Below the pieces are notes generated by a model that saw nothing but the letters and a program-made list of their open reading frames with translations, had not been told where the DNA came from and did no database searches. This document shows positions 23,335-32,034 of a stretch of 64,000 nt of DNA, one piece after another. The stretch spans positions 1 through 64,000 of the forward strand of contig SZOS01000018.1 in assembly GCA_030263295.1 (NCBI GenBank), in the 5' to 3' direction. The position numbers were made by a program, and so were the translations under genes. The DNA comes from Dokdonella_A sp014338185 (GTDB taxonomy: Bacteria > Pseudomonadota > Gammaproteobacteria > Xanthomonadales > Rhodanobacteraceae). Within the stretch, counting starts at the first letter, position 1; each line of letters opens with the position of its first letter.

Positions 23335-24991
23335 GGCCATGCCGGGCGCGCGCAGTGCGCGCTGGCCGTGGTGGCTGCTGGTGGCCGCGGCGGTGCTCGC
23401 GGGCAGCTTCCTGCGCGTGTGGCAACTGCGCTCGCAGATGCTCATGGACGATGAGTGGCATGCGGTGCGCAAGCTCATCGGCGCCGACATGGAGAACATC
23501 GCCGACCACTTCGGCGTGGCCGACTATTCGATCCCGCTCACGCTCTACTACCGCTGGCTGTACCAGCAGGGCACGCTGAGCGAATGGTCGATGCACCTGC
23601 CGCTGTTGCTGTGCGGATTGGCCCTGCTGCTGCTGGCACCGGCGCTGCTGCGGCGTACGCTGGCCTTGCCGGAACGCGCGACCTGGACCGCGCTGCTCGC
23701 GCTGTCGCCGCTGCTCATCTACCTCAGCCGCACCGCGCGACCCTATGCCCTGCTCGCACTGTGTGGCGTGATCGCGCTGGTGGCACTGCGCAACTGGTAC
23801 CAGCGCGAAGGTCGCAGCCTGGGCTGGGCCGGCGTGTACGTGCTGGCGACCTGCCTCGCGGGCTGGGCCCACCTGCTGTCGCTGCTGTTCACCTTGTGGC
23901 CGCTGGCCTGCGTGGGCCTGGTGGCGCTGGCCGGCTGCCTGCGTCCGGCGCGGCGCGCGCAGTCGTGGGCCTTGCTCGGCCATGTGTGGCGGCTGGGTGC
24001 CTTCGTGGCCGGCGTGCTCGCGATCGCGCTGCTGCCGCCGCTGCTCAACGACTGGGACGCACTGGCCGGCAAGGCGGCCACCGACAGCGTGAGCTGGAAC
24101 AGCTTCTACCGCACCCTGCTCATGGCCGCTGGCACCTTCGACGGGTTCGTGCTCGCGGCCTCGCTGGCGCTGGGTGTGCTCGGCGGCGTGCGCCTGTGGC
24201 GGCGCGATCGCTTCCTGGTGGTGGCGATCGTGGGCGCCGGCATCGTCGGCGTGGCCGCGATCGCGCTGGCACGGCCGGCGTGGGTGCAGCATCCGGCGGT
24301 GCTCGCCCGCTACTGCACGCCGATTCTGCCGTGGCTGCTGCTGCTGGTGGCGGCAGGGCTGGTGGCACTGCTCGGACGCCTGCGCAACGCCGCCGTGGCC
24401 GCGTGCGCGGTGGCTGCATGGCTCGCGATCGTGGTGGTGCGCGGCCCGCTGCCGACCTGGTACTACGACCCCAACCAGTTCATGGGCCATGCGCTGTTCC
24501 AGTTCGACTACGACCCACGCGCGAATCCGTACGTGACCCTGTTCGAGCTCGGACCGGTGTCGCCGTTCTACCGCGAACTCGCGCAGCGCCCGCCTGGCAG
24601 CGTCACCCTGATCGAGACGCCCGCGCACATGCATTCCAACTATGTTCCCGATCCGTGGCTGCAGCGGATCCATCGCCAGAACGTCAAGTTCGCGCTGGCG
24701 GCGCCGGTGTGCGGCGAGGGCGACTGGGACGAGTACTCCTATCACGCGACCGGGGCGCATTTCAGCCGCGTCGGGCGTCTCGGCGACATCGTCGAGGGCG
24801 CGACCTGGGGCGCCGACTACCTCGTGCTGCGCATGCAGCCGTGGACGTTGCCCTACGGTGCCAAGTTCCCGTGGCCGGTGCCGTGGCCCGACATGGCCGC
24901 GTGTGCGGCCCGGGTCGAGGCGCGACTGGGCGCGCCGGTGCACCGCGATGCGCAGGTCACGGTGTTTGCGCTGCGCAAGGATCCGCGTTGA
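23324..24991 (+). CDS. multi-spanning membrane glycosyltransferase (GT-C/GT39-like)
   Basis: Integral membrane protein of 555 residues with about ten hydrophobic segments in the first about 380 residues, then a periplasmic domain. The first periplasmic loop carries LMDDEWHAV, placing acidic residues just after the first membrane segment as in ArnT/PMT-type GT-C enzymes that use polyprenyl-phosphate sugars. Other recognisable parts are SRTARPYALLALCGVI and the CTPILPWLLLL region. It overlaps the upstream GT2 gene by 11 bp. Its stop codon abuts the stop of the convergent C13 protease gene with no base between. The acceptor (lipid, glycan or protein) is unknown. Confidence 0.8.
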   Translation: MQPEAMPGARSARWPWWLLVAAAVLAGSFLRVWQLRSQMLMDDEWHAVRKLIGADMENIADHFGVADYSIPLTLYYRWLYQQGTLSEWSMHLPLLLCGLALLLLAPALLRRTLALPERATWTALLALSPLLIYLSRTARPYALLALCGVIALVALRNWYQREGRSLGWAGVYVLATCLAGWAHLLSLLFTLWPLACVGLVALAGCLRPARRAQSWALLGHVWRLGAFVAGVLAIALLPPLLNDWDALAGKAATDSVSWNSFYRTLLMAAGTFDGFVLAASLALGVLGGVRLWRRDRFLVVAIVGAGIVGVAAIALARPAWVQHPAVLARYCTPILPWLLLLVAAGLVALLGRLRNAAVAACAVAAWLAIVVVRGPLPTWYYDPNQFMGHALFQFDYDPRANPYVTLFELGPVSPFYRELAQRPPGSVTLIETPAHMHSNYVPDPWLQRIHRQNVKFALAAPVCGEGDWDEYSYHATGAHFSRVGRLGDIVEGATWGADYLVLRMQPWTLPYGAKFPWPVPWPDMAACAARVEARLGAPVHRDAQVTVFALRKDPR

Positions 24992-26464
24992 TCAGCGCCG
25001 CGCGGCCGGCTTGAACTCGACCGGCGGACGGGGCGGCAGCGCCGCGCTCCAGCGTGCCAGGCGCGCCTCGATGCTCGGCGAGGTCGCCAGTTGCGGCTCG
25101 GAATGCTCGACCGTGCCGTCCGCGGCGGGAGCGGCCGCCTCGCGCTGCGCCACCCAGTCGCGCGCAAGCGCGAACGCCTCGGGCAGCGAGGTGGTGCGGT
25201 TGAGCGCATCCACCAGCAGCGCCTTGCCGAACCAGGTGATGTCGGCGTCGCTGCCGCAGCCGAACGAAGTGCGGTCGCGGCGCGCCGAGGTCATCACCAG
25301 CGTGGAGTCGTCGCGCAGGGCCTCGATGAATCCGCCCGAGTAGCACGCATTGACGATGACCACGCGCCAGCGCAGCGCCGGCTGGGTCCTGAACGCATCG
25401 GCCACGTCCTCGGGATGCAGCTGCACCAGTGGCAGCGGGTCCATCTGCACGAGCAGCTCGTGGTCGTCCGAACCATGGCTGGTCAGGTACAGCAGCACGA
25501 TGTCCTGCGCCGGGTCGGCGCGCTGCGCGATCGCCTGCAGGCTCGCGTGCAGGCTGGTCCAGCTCGCCAGCGGCGCACGCTCCAGCGTGCGCGGGTTGTT
25601 CTGCAGCACCACCACGTGTCCGGCGGCATCGAAGCGCTGCTCGAACAGCGTGCGCACGTACTCGACCTCGTTGTGGAACACGTCCTCGCCGGCGTCGCCC
25701 GCGAATGCGACCACGTACAGGTTGATCCTGCCCGGCGTGCGCGGTGCCAGCCGCGCCAGTTCCGCATCGAGCAGCGCGGCTTGCGCGTACATGACCTGTT
25801 CGGGATCGAAGTCGGGTTCGTCCGTGACCGGCTGCGGCGCGGACACCGGCGCGGGCAACGCGGGCGCGGCATCGGGCTGCGCCGGCGTGGCCACGATCCG
25901 GGTGTCGACGAGCGCGGCCGACGGCAGCCACCACCATGCCGCACCGGACACGGCGAAGGCGAGCAGCGCGCCGAACATGCTGCGGCCGATGCGCAGCGGC
26001 ATGAGCCAGTGCGCGAGCACGAGCAGCACCAGCAGCCACCAGAACCGGCCCGCGAGCGCGGGCAGCACGGCCGCGAGTTCGTGGCCGTGCTGCTGCAGCA
26101 GCGCGGTGAGATGGCGCAGTGGCCAGTGCACGACGAGGGCGACCATGACGGTGGCCGCGAGCAGCGTGGTGGCCACGCCGGTGGCCAGTTCCCGGCAGCG
26201 CGCGAGCTGCGCGAGCAGCCAGCCGGCGGCATAGGTGAGCAGGCAGTCGGCGAGCACGCTCACCACGCCCGCGCGCACCAAGCGCCATGGCCGCGCGCTG
26301 TCGAGTGCATCGATCAGCAGCGAGGTGACCAGGTAGACCACCACCAGCGCCACGAAGGCGCCCGCGCTGCCGGGCAGGGCATGGCCGCGCGGCGCGCGCA
26401 GCGTGGCCGCGCGCAGGCCGTCGGCCAAGGTGCGCAGCATGGAGCCGGGCGCGCGCGGGCTCAT
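24992..26464 (-). CDS. membrane-anchored C13-family (legumain/caspase-like) cysteine protease
   Basis: Protein of 490 residues with an N-terminal membrane region (about five hydrophobic segments between residues 30 and 195) and a C-terminal caspase-haemoglobinase-fold domain. The catalytic dyad is visible: His330 in LTSHGSDDH and Cys374 in VNACYSGGF. An N-terminal strand INLYVVAFAGD and the core strand DIVLLYLTSHG fit the C13 family, which includes bacterial relatives of GPI-transamidase subunit GPI8 and legumain. The protease domain probably faces the periplasm. The ATG at 26464 is the first Met before the membrane region. The role may be protein processing; the substrate is unknown. Confidence 0.85.
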   Translation of the reverse strand: MSPRAPGSMLRTLADGLRAATLRAPRGHALPGSAGAFVALVVVYLVTSLLIDALDSARPWRLVRAGVVSVLADCLLTYAAGWLLAQLARCRELATGVATTLLAATVMVALVVHWPLRHLTALLQQHGHELAAVLPALAGRFWWLLVLLVLAHWLMPLRIGRSMFGALLAFAVSGAAWWWLPSAALVDTRIVATPAQPDAAPALPAPVSAPQPVTDEPDFDPEQVMYAQAALLDAELARLAPRTPGRINLYVVAFAGDAGEDVFHNEVEYVRTLFEQRFDAAGHVVVLQNNPRTLERAPLASWTSLHASLQAIAQRADPAQDIVLLYLTSHGSDDHELLVQMDPLPLVQLHPEDVADAFRTQPALRWRVVIVNACYSGGFIEALRDDSTLVMTSARRDRTSFGCGSDADITWFGKALLVDALNRTTSLPEAFALARDWVAQREAAAPAADGTVEHSEPQLATSPSIEARLARWSAALPPRPPVEFKPAARR

Positions 26465-26482
26465 GTCAGGTGCGCGTGGCGC

Positions 26483-27172
26483 TCACGCCAGTTCGATCGC
26501 ATCGAAATCGGCCACGCAGCGATGGCGCGCGCCGGGCGGGCATTGCGCGGGCGCGCGCGCGAGCAGGATCGTCTGCATGCCGGCGGCCTGCGCGGCGTCG
26601 AGTTCGGCCTCGATGTCGGACAGGAACACGACGGCCGCGGGCGCGACCCCGATCGCGGCGGCGATGCGCGCGTACGAGGCGGCTTCGCGCTTGGGGCCGG
26701 TTTCGGTATCGAAGTAGCCGTCGAACAGCGGCGTGAGGTCGCCGGCCTCGCTGTAGCGGAAGAACAGCCGCTGCGCGGGCACCGAACCCGACGAGTACAC
26801 GTACAGGCGCTTGCCGGCTGCGCGCCACGCGCGCAGGCGCGAGGCCACCTCGGGATAGACATGGGCGCGGAAATCACCCGCGGCGTAGCCGTCGAGCCAG
26901 ATCATGCCCTGCAGCGCCTTGAGCGCCGTCGACTTGCGGTCGGCATCGATCCATTCGAGCAGGAGTTCGATGAGTTCCTGACGCGGCAGCGCGATCTGGC
27001 CGGCTTCCTCGGCCGCGCGCTGCAGCCAGTGCTGCACCTCGGTAGTGTCGCCGTGGGTCTCGATGAACGCGGGCAGGCGCTCGCGCGCATACGGAAACAG
27101 CACGTGCTTGACGAAGTCGATCGAACTGGTGGTGCCTTCGATGTCGGTGAGGATCGCGGTGACGGCGGGCAT
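26483..27172 (-). CDS. mtnC: acireductone synthase / enolase-phosphatase
   Basis: HAD-superfamily enzyme of 229 residues that enolises and dephosphorylates 2,3-diketo-5-methylthiopentyl-1-phosphate to acireductone in methionine salvage. HAD motif I is ILTDIEGTTSS (nucleophile Asp), motif II is VYSSGSV, the Lys is in TGPKREAASY and motif III is VFLSDIEAELDAA. Length and motif spacing match MtnC. It is the last gene of the mtnB-mtnD-PH protein-mtnC group on the minus strand, 45 nt after the PH-domain gene. MtnB and MtnD act immediately before and after it in the pathway. Confidence 0.95.
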   Translation of the reverse strand: MPAVTAILTDIEGTTSSIDFVKHVLFPYARERLPAFIETHGDTTEVQHWLQRAAEEAGQIALPRQELIELLLEWIDADRKSTALKALQGMIWLDGYAAGDFRAHVYPEVASRLRAWRAAGKRLYVYSSGSVPAQRLFFRYSEAGDLTPLFDGYFDTETGPKREAASYARIAAAIGVAPAAVVFLSDIEAELDAAQAAGMQTILLARAPAQCPPGARHRCVADFDAIELA

Positions 27173-27217
27173 GGCGATGGCGGTTCCAGTGTCTGCTCGG
27201 ATGGGCGCGCGCGGCGC

Positions 27218-27667
27218 TCAGGCGCCGGCTTCGGCCTCGCCGCGCACGCGCGCGGCCTCGACATGATCGGCGTAGGCGCTCTCGATTGCACGCTTGACCG
27301 CAAGCGGATCGGCGACGCGGCTGAACATCATGGCGGTTTCGCCGCGTCCGGTCAGCACCACGTCGCCGTAGCCGAGCACGCGGCCGAGACTGGTCTGGCG
27401 CAGGTCGACCGTCTCGATCGAGGCCAGCCGCAGTTCGGTGGTGTGGCGGCTCACGATGCCGGTCTTGCGCACCACGCGCCGATCGGTCACGCCCTGCTCG
27501 ATCGCGCGCAGGCGCAGCCATTCCCAGCCGGCCGCGAGCAGCGCGATGCCGAAGGTCGGGATCGCCAGCAGCAGGAACAGCGCCAGGCGCCAGCGCGCGG
27601 TCCAGTGCAGGTCGAAGCGCGCGAGCACCGCTTCGCCCGGAGCCAGCGACTCGTCGAGGTAGCTCAC
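27218..27667 (-). CDS. bacterial PH-domain membrane protein inside the mtn operon
   Basis: Protein of 149 residues with two hydrophobic segments (about residues 28-55: WRLALFLLLAIPTFGIALLAAG) followed by a bacterial pleckstrin-homology-like domain (bPH2/DUF304 type): VTDRRVVRKTGIVSRHTTELRLASIETVDLRQT and GYGDVVLTGRGE. The start is a GTG that overlaps the mtnD stop codon (GTGA). Such domains may bind lipids or other proteins at the membrane. Its role in methionine salvage is unknown; it may simply hitchhike in the operon. There is no sign of a frameshift. Confidence 0.8.
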   Translation of the reverse strand: MSYLDESLAPGEAVLARFDLHWTARWRLALFLLLAIPTFGIALLAAGWEWLRLRAIEQGVTDRRVVRKTGIVSRHTTELRLASIETVDLRQTSLGRVLGYGDVVLTGRGETAMMFSRVADPLAVKRAIESAYADHVEAARVRGEAEAGA

Positions 27668-28236
27668 GCGCGCGCGGCCGGCGCCGATGGCTGCGGCGTC
27701 ATGGGCGGAAAGCGCGTGGCGATGTCGTCGCCGGTGAACTGCGCGACCCAGCCGGCCGGATTGCTGAACAGCCGGATCGCGACGAAGCAGGGCGATTCGC
27801 TCATGTCGAACCAGTGGCGAGCGCCATCGGGCACACCGATGAGGTCGCCCGCCTCGCACAGCACCTCGTACACCTTGTCGCCCACGTGCAGCGCGAACTG
27901 GCCGGCGCCGGCGACGAAAAACCGCACCTCGTCCTCGATGTGCCGGTGCTCGGCCAGGAACTTCTGGCGCAGCGCCGCGCGGTCGGGATGGTCGGGCGTG
28001 AGGCTCACCACGTCGACCGCGCGATAGCCTTCCTCGCGCATGAGCCGGTCGATGTCGCCACGGTAGGCCGCGATGACCTCGTCCTGGCTGGCGCCGGGCG
28101 CGATTTCGGCATTGGCCTGCCAGCGCTCGAAGCGCACACCGATCGCACCGAGCTCGCGCGCGATCGCGGCGTGGTCGGTGTGGGTGGTCAGCGGCGCGTC
28201 GGCGCGGTCGTCGGCAAAGATGCGCAGTCGGGTCAT
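27664..28236 (-). CDS. mtnD: acireductone dioxygenase
   Basis: Cupin-fold metalloenzyme of 190 residues that cleaves acireductone with O2. With Fe it yields formate and 2-oxo-4-methylthiobutanoate, the precursor of methionine. The metal site is visible as HRHIEDEVRFFV (H-x-H-x3-E) plus the later His in GARHWFDM. The start ATG overlaps the mtnB stop (ATGA) and its own stop overlaps the GTG of the PH-domain gene, so the three are translationally coupled. Metal preference (Fe or Ni) cannot be read from sequence. Confidence 0.95.
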   Translation of the reverse strand: MTRLRIFADDRADAPLTTHTDHAAIARELGAIGVRFERWQANAEIAPGASQDEVIAAYRGDIDRLMREEGYRAVDVVSLTPDHPDRAALRQKFLAEHRHIEDEVRFFVAGAGQFALHVGDKVYEVLCEAGDLIGVPDGARHWFDMSESPCFVAIRLFSNPAGWVAQFTGDDIATRFPPMTPQPSAPAARA

Positions 28237-28877
28237 GGTCGGGTTCCTCGCAGCCGGATCAGGTCGAGCTCGCATTCGAGCAGGAATTGCAGCGCTTCCA
28301 GGTGGCGTCGCGCCTCGGGCATGTCCTTGCCCCATGTGTAGATGCCGTGGCCGTCGATCAAGTAGCCGTGCAGCGGTCTGCCTGCGTCGAGCCAGCCATC
28401 GACCGCGCGCGCGAGCACCGCCATGTCCTGGCTGTTGGCGAACACCGGCAGTTCCAGCACGCTGTCGTGGCTGCTGTAGCCCGCGATCGCCTTCTGCAGT
28501 TCCCAGCCCTCGAAACGCACCACGCCGCGCGCTGCGAACAGGCGCGAGGCCACCGACTGCGCACGCGAGTGAGTGTGCAGCACCGCGCCCGCGGCGGCGA
28601 AGCGGCGGTAGATCTGGGTATGCAGCGCGGTTTCGGCCGATGGGCGCAGCTGCGGATCGAGCGCGCGCCCGTCCAGGTCGACGACCATGATGTCGTCGCT
28701 GCCGAGCTGGCCCTTGTCGCGACCCGAGATCGTCACCGCGGCATGCTGCGCGTCCAGCCGCATCGAGAAGTTGCTGCTGGTGGCCGGCGTCCAGCCCAGG
28801 GCGCCGAGGGCGCGACCGGCGGCAGCGATCTGGTGGGCGCAGGCTTCGAGCCGGGCGCGGTCGATCTGGGCGGCGAT
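28233..28877 (-). CDS. mtnB: methylthioribulose-1-phosphate dehydratase, apparent ATC start
   Basis: Zn-dependent class II aldolase-fold enzyme of about 214 residues that dehydrates 5-methylthioribulose-1-phosphate in methionine salvage. Key blocks are LGWTPATSSNFSMRLD, TISGRDKGQL, AVLHTHSRAQSV (Zn His) and LIDGHGIYTWGKD. No ATG, GTG or TTG occurs in frame near the expected N-terminus. An ATC at 28877, with GGAG 7 nt upstream and a TACACT -10 box 28 nt upstream, fits both the family length and the window's spacing rule. The nearest canonical in-frame starts are a TTG at 28967 and an ATG at 28994; they would lie upstream of that -10 box and add 30-39 atypical residues. A sequencing error turning ATG into ATC is possible. 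Confidence 0.85.
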   Translation of the reverse strand: MAAQIDRARLEACAHQIAAAGRALGALGWTPATSSNFSMRLDAQHAAVTISGRDKGQLGSDDIMVVDLDGRALDPQLRPSAETALHTQIYRRFAAAGAVLHTHSRAQSVASRLFAARGVVRFEGWELQKAIAGYSSHDSVLELPVFANSQDMAVLARAVDGWLDAGRPLHGYLIDGHGIYTWGKDMPEARRHLEALQFLLECELDLIRLRGTRP

Positions 28878-28905
28878 GGGCGTGCTCCGCGGTGCAGGGC
28901 CGGTC

Positions 28906-28911
28906 AGTGTA
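28906..28911 (-). promoter_or_regulatory. putative -10 box of the mtn operon (TACACT)
   Basis: Minus-strand TACACT ends 28 nt before the proposed ATC start of mtnB. It lies back to back with the rmuC promoter candidate. Confidence 0.4.
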
Positions 28912-28962
28912 ACCGAGCCGCGGCGGGGTGGGGCTCGTCTCGGTTTCTGCGACGCTCGCTGC

Positions 28963-28968
28963 CACAAT
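28963..28968 (+). promoter_or_regulatory. weak -10 candidate of rmuC (CACAAT)
   Basis: CACAAT ends 27 nt before the rmuC GTG. It fits the spacing rule but has a mismatch in the first base of TANNNT. Confidence 0.25.
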
Positions 28969-28995
28969 GGAGCGGTCTGATGGAGTTCGCGCATC

Positions 28996-30501
28996 GTGCT
29001 GGAGCCTGCGGTTGCAAGCCTCGTCCTCGTGGCGTTCCTGGCCGGCCTCGTGCTGGCCGCGGTGGTGCTGTGGCTGCTCGCGCGGCGCTGGCGACAGCAG
29101 GCGCATGCCGCGGGGGCGGCCAGCCGCGATGCGCAGGTGGCCACGCTCAACGCGCAGCGCGAGGCCGATGCGCAGCGCATCGAGGAACTGGCTGCGCGCC
29201 TGCAGCGCAGCGAGCGCGACGTCGACGCGGCCACGCAGCGGCAGCGCGCGGCGGCCGAAGAGGCCAGTGCGCAACGCGCCCAGGCCGAGCAGCTGGCGGG
29301 CCAGCTCGATGCCGCGCAGCGCGCGCGCGAGGCGGCACAGTCGCGTCTGCTCGAACTCACGCGCGAGCACGCCGCCTTGCAGGCCGGCGCCAGGGAGCAG
29401 GCGCAGGCCGCCGCCGACAAGCTCGCCTTGCTGGAGCAGGCCGAGCAGCGCCTGCGCGAGTCGTTCCAGAACCTTGCCAACCGCATCCTCGATTCCAGCA
29501 ACGAGCGCTTCCGCGAGCAGAGTTCGCAGCAGCTTGGCGGGCTGCTCGAACCGCTCAAGCTGCAGCTCAAGGAGTTTCGCGAAACCGTCCACGCGACCCA
29601 CGCCAGCGAGCAGCGCGAGCGCGGCGCGCTGAGCCAGGAGATCCAGGCGCTGCGCGAGCTCAACCAGCGCATCAGCCAGGATGCGGTCAACCTCACACGC
29701 GCGCTCAAGGGCGACAGCCAGGTGCAGGGCGCGTGGGGCGAACTCGTGCTCGAACGCGTGCTCGAGGCCTCGGGCCTGCAGGCCGGGCGCGAGTACGACA
29801 CGCAGGCGAGCTACGCCGATGGCGAGGGCGGGCGCCAGCGCCCGGATGTGATCGTGCACCTGCCCGAGGGCAAGGACATCGTGATCGACTCCAAGGTGTC
29901 GCTGGTGGCGTGGGAGCGGCTGGTGGCCGCGACCGACGAGGACGCCAGGCGCATCGCACTGGCCGATCACGTGGCCTCGCTGCGGCGCCATATCGACGGC
30001 TTGTCGGCGCGCAACTACCGCGAACTCGACGGGCTGCGCACGCTCGATTTCGTGCTGCTGTTCGTGCCGGTGGAGGCCGCGTTCATCGAGGCGGTGCGCG
30101 CCGACGAGCGCCTGTACAGCCATGCGCTGGGCAAGAACATCTCGCTGGTCAGCCCAAGCACGCTGCTGGCCACCTTGCGCACGGTCGCGCACCTGTGGCG
30201 GATCGAACGGCGCAACCTGCGTGCGGAGGAAATCGCGCGCCGCGCGGCGCTGCTGCACGACAACTTCGCGCTGCTGGTCGAGGAACTGGGCGCGATCGGC
30301 AGCCAGCTCGACAAGGCGCAGCGCGCGCATGCGAGCGCGCTGCGCCGGCTCACCGAAGGCGGCAAGGGCAGCGTGCTGCTGCAGGTGCGCAGCCTCGCCG
30401 AGATCGCGCCGGTGCGCAAGGAACTGCGTACGGACCTGCTCGATGCGGACGATCCGGCGCCACCCGACGCGGCCGCCGACCCGCCCGACGGCCAGGACTG
30501 A
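28996..30501 (+). CDS. rmuC: DNA recombination protein RmuC
   Basis: Membrane-anchored protein of 501 residues. There is one N-terminal transmembrane helix (about residues 8-30, VLVAFLAGLVLAAVVLWLLA). A long Ala/Gln/Glu/Arg-rich coiled coil spans about residues 32-165. The RmuC nuclease-like domain follows: QGAWGELVLERVLEASGL, DVIVHLPEGKDIVIDSKVSL and LDFVLLFVPVEAAFIEAV. The D-x-K arrangement fits the restriction-endonuclease-like fold. RmuC limits inversions at short inverted repeats in E. coli. The start is GTG at 28996, one base from the far end of a minus-strand ATG. The gene is divergent from the mtn operon. Confidence 0.95.
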   Translation: MLEPAVASLVLVAFLAGLVLAAVVLWLLARRWRQQAHAAGAASRDAQVATLNAQREADAQRIEELAARLQRSERDVDAATQRQRAAAEEASAQRAQAEQLAGQLDAAQRAREAAQSRLLELTREHAALQAGAREQAQAAADKLALLEQAEQRLRESFQNLANRILDSSNERFREQSSQQLGGLLEPLKLQLKEFRETVHATHASEQRERGALSQEIQALRELNQRISQDAVNLTRALKGDSQVQGAWGELVLERVLEASGLQAGREYDTQASYADGEGGRQRPDVIVHLPEGKDIVIDSKVSLVAWERLVAATDEDARRIALADHVASLRRHIDGLSARNYRELDGLRTLDFVLLFVPVEAAFIEAVRADERLYSHALGKNISLVSPSTLLATLRTVAHLWRIERRNLRAEEIARRAALLHDNFALLVEELGAIGSQLDKAQRAHASALRRLTEGGKGSVLLQVRSLAEIAPVRKELRTDLLDADDPAPPDAAADPPDGQD

Positions 30502-30525
30502 ACGCGGGCGTGCGAGGTGGCGGCC

Positions 30526-31953
30526 TCAGCCGCCGCGCAGGCGGCTGTGGCGGTAGCCGTAGGCGAAGTACACGAGCATGCCGAACGCGGTCCAGCTCAG
30601 CATGAGCATCCAGTTGTGGATGGTCATGGTGGACAGCAGGATGCAGCAGCTCACGATGCCGGCCAGGCACACCAGCGGCGCGTAGCGGATGCGGAACGGA
30701 CGTGGCAGCTCGGGCTGGGTGTGGCGCAGGATCCACACGCCGCCGCACACCGCGGCGAATGCGATCAGCGTGCCCATCGAGGTGAGTTCGCCGAGGATGT
30801 CGAGCGGAAACACCGCGGCCAGCAGCGCGATGCCGATGCCGGTGATCACGGTGTTGATGTGCGGTGTGCGATAGCGCGGGTGGATCGTGGTGAACAGGCG
30901 CGGCAGCAGGCCGTCGCGACCCATGATCATGAAGATACGCGGCTGCGCGATGATCATCACCAGCACCACCGACGACAGGCCGATCAGCGCGCCGATCTCC
31001 ACCACCACGCGCAGCCAGGCCAGCTCGGGGTGGCTCGCCACCGCGGTCACCACCGGTTCGTCGGTGCCGAGCTGGCTGTAGGGCGTGAGGCCGGTCATCA
31101 CCGCGGCCATCGCGATGTACAGCACGGTGCAGATCGCCAGCGAGGCCAGCATGCCCACGGGCAGGTCGCGCTGCGGGTTCTTCGATTCCTGTGCCGCCAC
31201 CGAGGTGGCCTCGAAGCCGATGTAGGCGAAGAACACCATCGATGCGCCGCGCAGCACGCCTTCCCAGCCGTACTTGCCCGGCCCCTCGTTGGCCGGGATG
31301 AACGGCTGCCACAGCGTGGGATCGACGTAGTTCCAGCCGGCCACGATCACGATGATGATGAGGCCGGTCTTGAGCACGACCATCGCCGCATTGACCGAGG
31401 CCGACTCGCGGATGCCGACGTAGCACAGCGCGGTCAGCGCAAGCACGATCGCGGCTGCCGGCAGGTTCATGATCGCGCCGGTGGGCTTGAGCTGGGCATC
31501 CAGCGGCGCGTTGGTGAGTATCGCGGGCAGGTGGATGTTGAAATGGTCGAGCAGGCTCAGGAAGTATCCGGTCCAGCTCACCGCGACCGCCGACGCCGAT
31601 ACGCCGTATTCGAGCACGAGCATCCAGCCGATGAACCATGCCGCCAGCTCGCCGAGCGTGGCGTAGGTATAGGAGTAGGCGCTGCCCGACACCGGCACCA
31701 TCGAGGCGAACTCGGCGTAGCACAGCGCACAGAACGTGCAGCACAGCGCCGCCAGCACGAACGACAGGATGATCGCGGGGCCGGCGTGGTCGGCTGCGGC
31801 CTGGCCGGTGATCACGAAGATGCCGCCACCGATCACCGCGCCGATGCCGATCGCGGTCAGGCCCCATGGGCCGAGCGTGCGCACGAGGTCGAGCTCGGCC
31901 GCATCGGCGCGGGCGACATGGGCGTGCTTGATCGCGAGCAATTGCTTGAGCAT
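30526..31953 (-). CDS. APC-family amino acid permease
   Basis: Inner-membrane transporter of 475 residues with about twelve membrane helices, of the amino acid-polyamine-organocation superfamily (cationic amino acid transporter-like branch). The helix 1 substrate-binding break is visible as GIGAVIGGGIFVITGQAAAD. The helix 6 region FFAYIGFEATSVAAQESKNPQRDLP is diagnostic. Substrate is unknown; relatives import basic or branched amino acids. It is 81 nt downstream of a second APC permease with a very similar plan, so the two are probably an old tandem duplication and may form one transcript. No -10 candidate is evident directly upstream. Confidence 0.92.
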   Translation of the reverse strand: MLKQLLAIKHAHVARADAAELDLVRTLGPWGLTAIGIGAVIGGGIFVITGQAAADHAGPAIILSFVLAALCCTFCALCYAEFASMVPVSGSAYSYTYATLGELAAWFIGWMLVLEYGVSASAVAVSWTGYFLSLLDHFNIHLPAILTNAPLDAQLKPTGAIMNLPAAAIVLALTALCYVGIRESASVNAAMVVLKTGLIIIVIVAGWNYVDPTLWQPFIPANEGPGKYGWEGVLRGASMVFFAYIGFEATSVAAQESKNPQRDLPVGMLASLAICTVLYIAMAAVMTGLTPYSQLGTDEPVVTAVASHPELAWLRVVVEIGALIGLSSVVLVMIIAQPRIFMIMGRDGLLPRLFTTIHPRYRTPHINTVITGIGIALLAAVFPLDILGELTSMGTLIAFAAVCGGVWILRHTQPELPRPFRIRYAPLVCLAGIVSCCILLSTMTIHNWMLMLSWTAFGMLVYFAYGYRHSRLRGG

Positions 31954-32034
31954 GGCAGGTTCCCGATGGCCCGGTCAGGCGGGTGAGGATGCGGCGCCGG
32001 CCGCGATGCAGCCGGCGCCCGGTGCAGTCACGGC

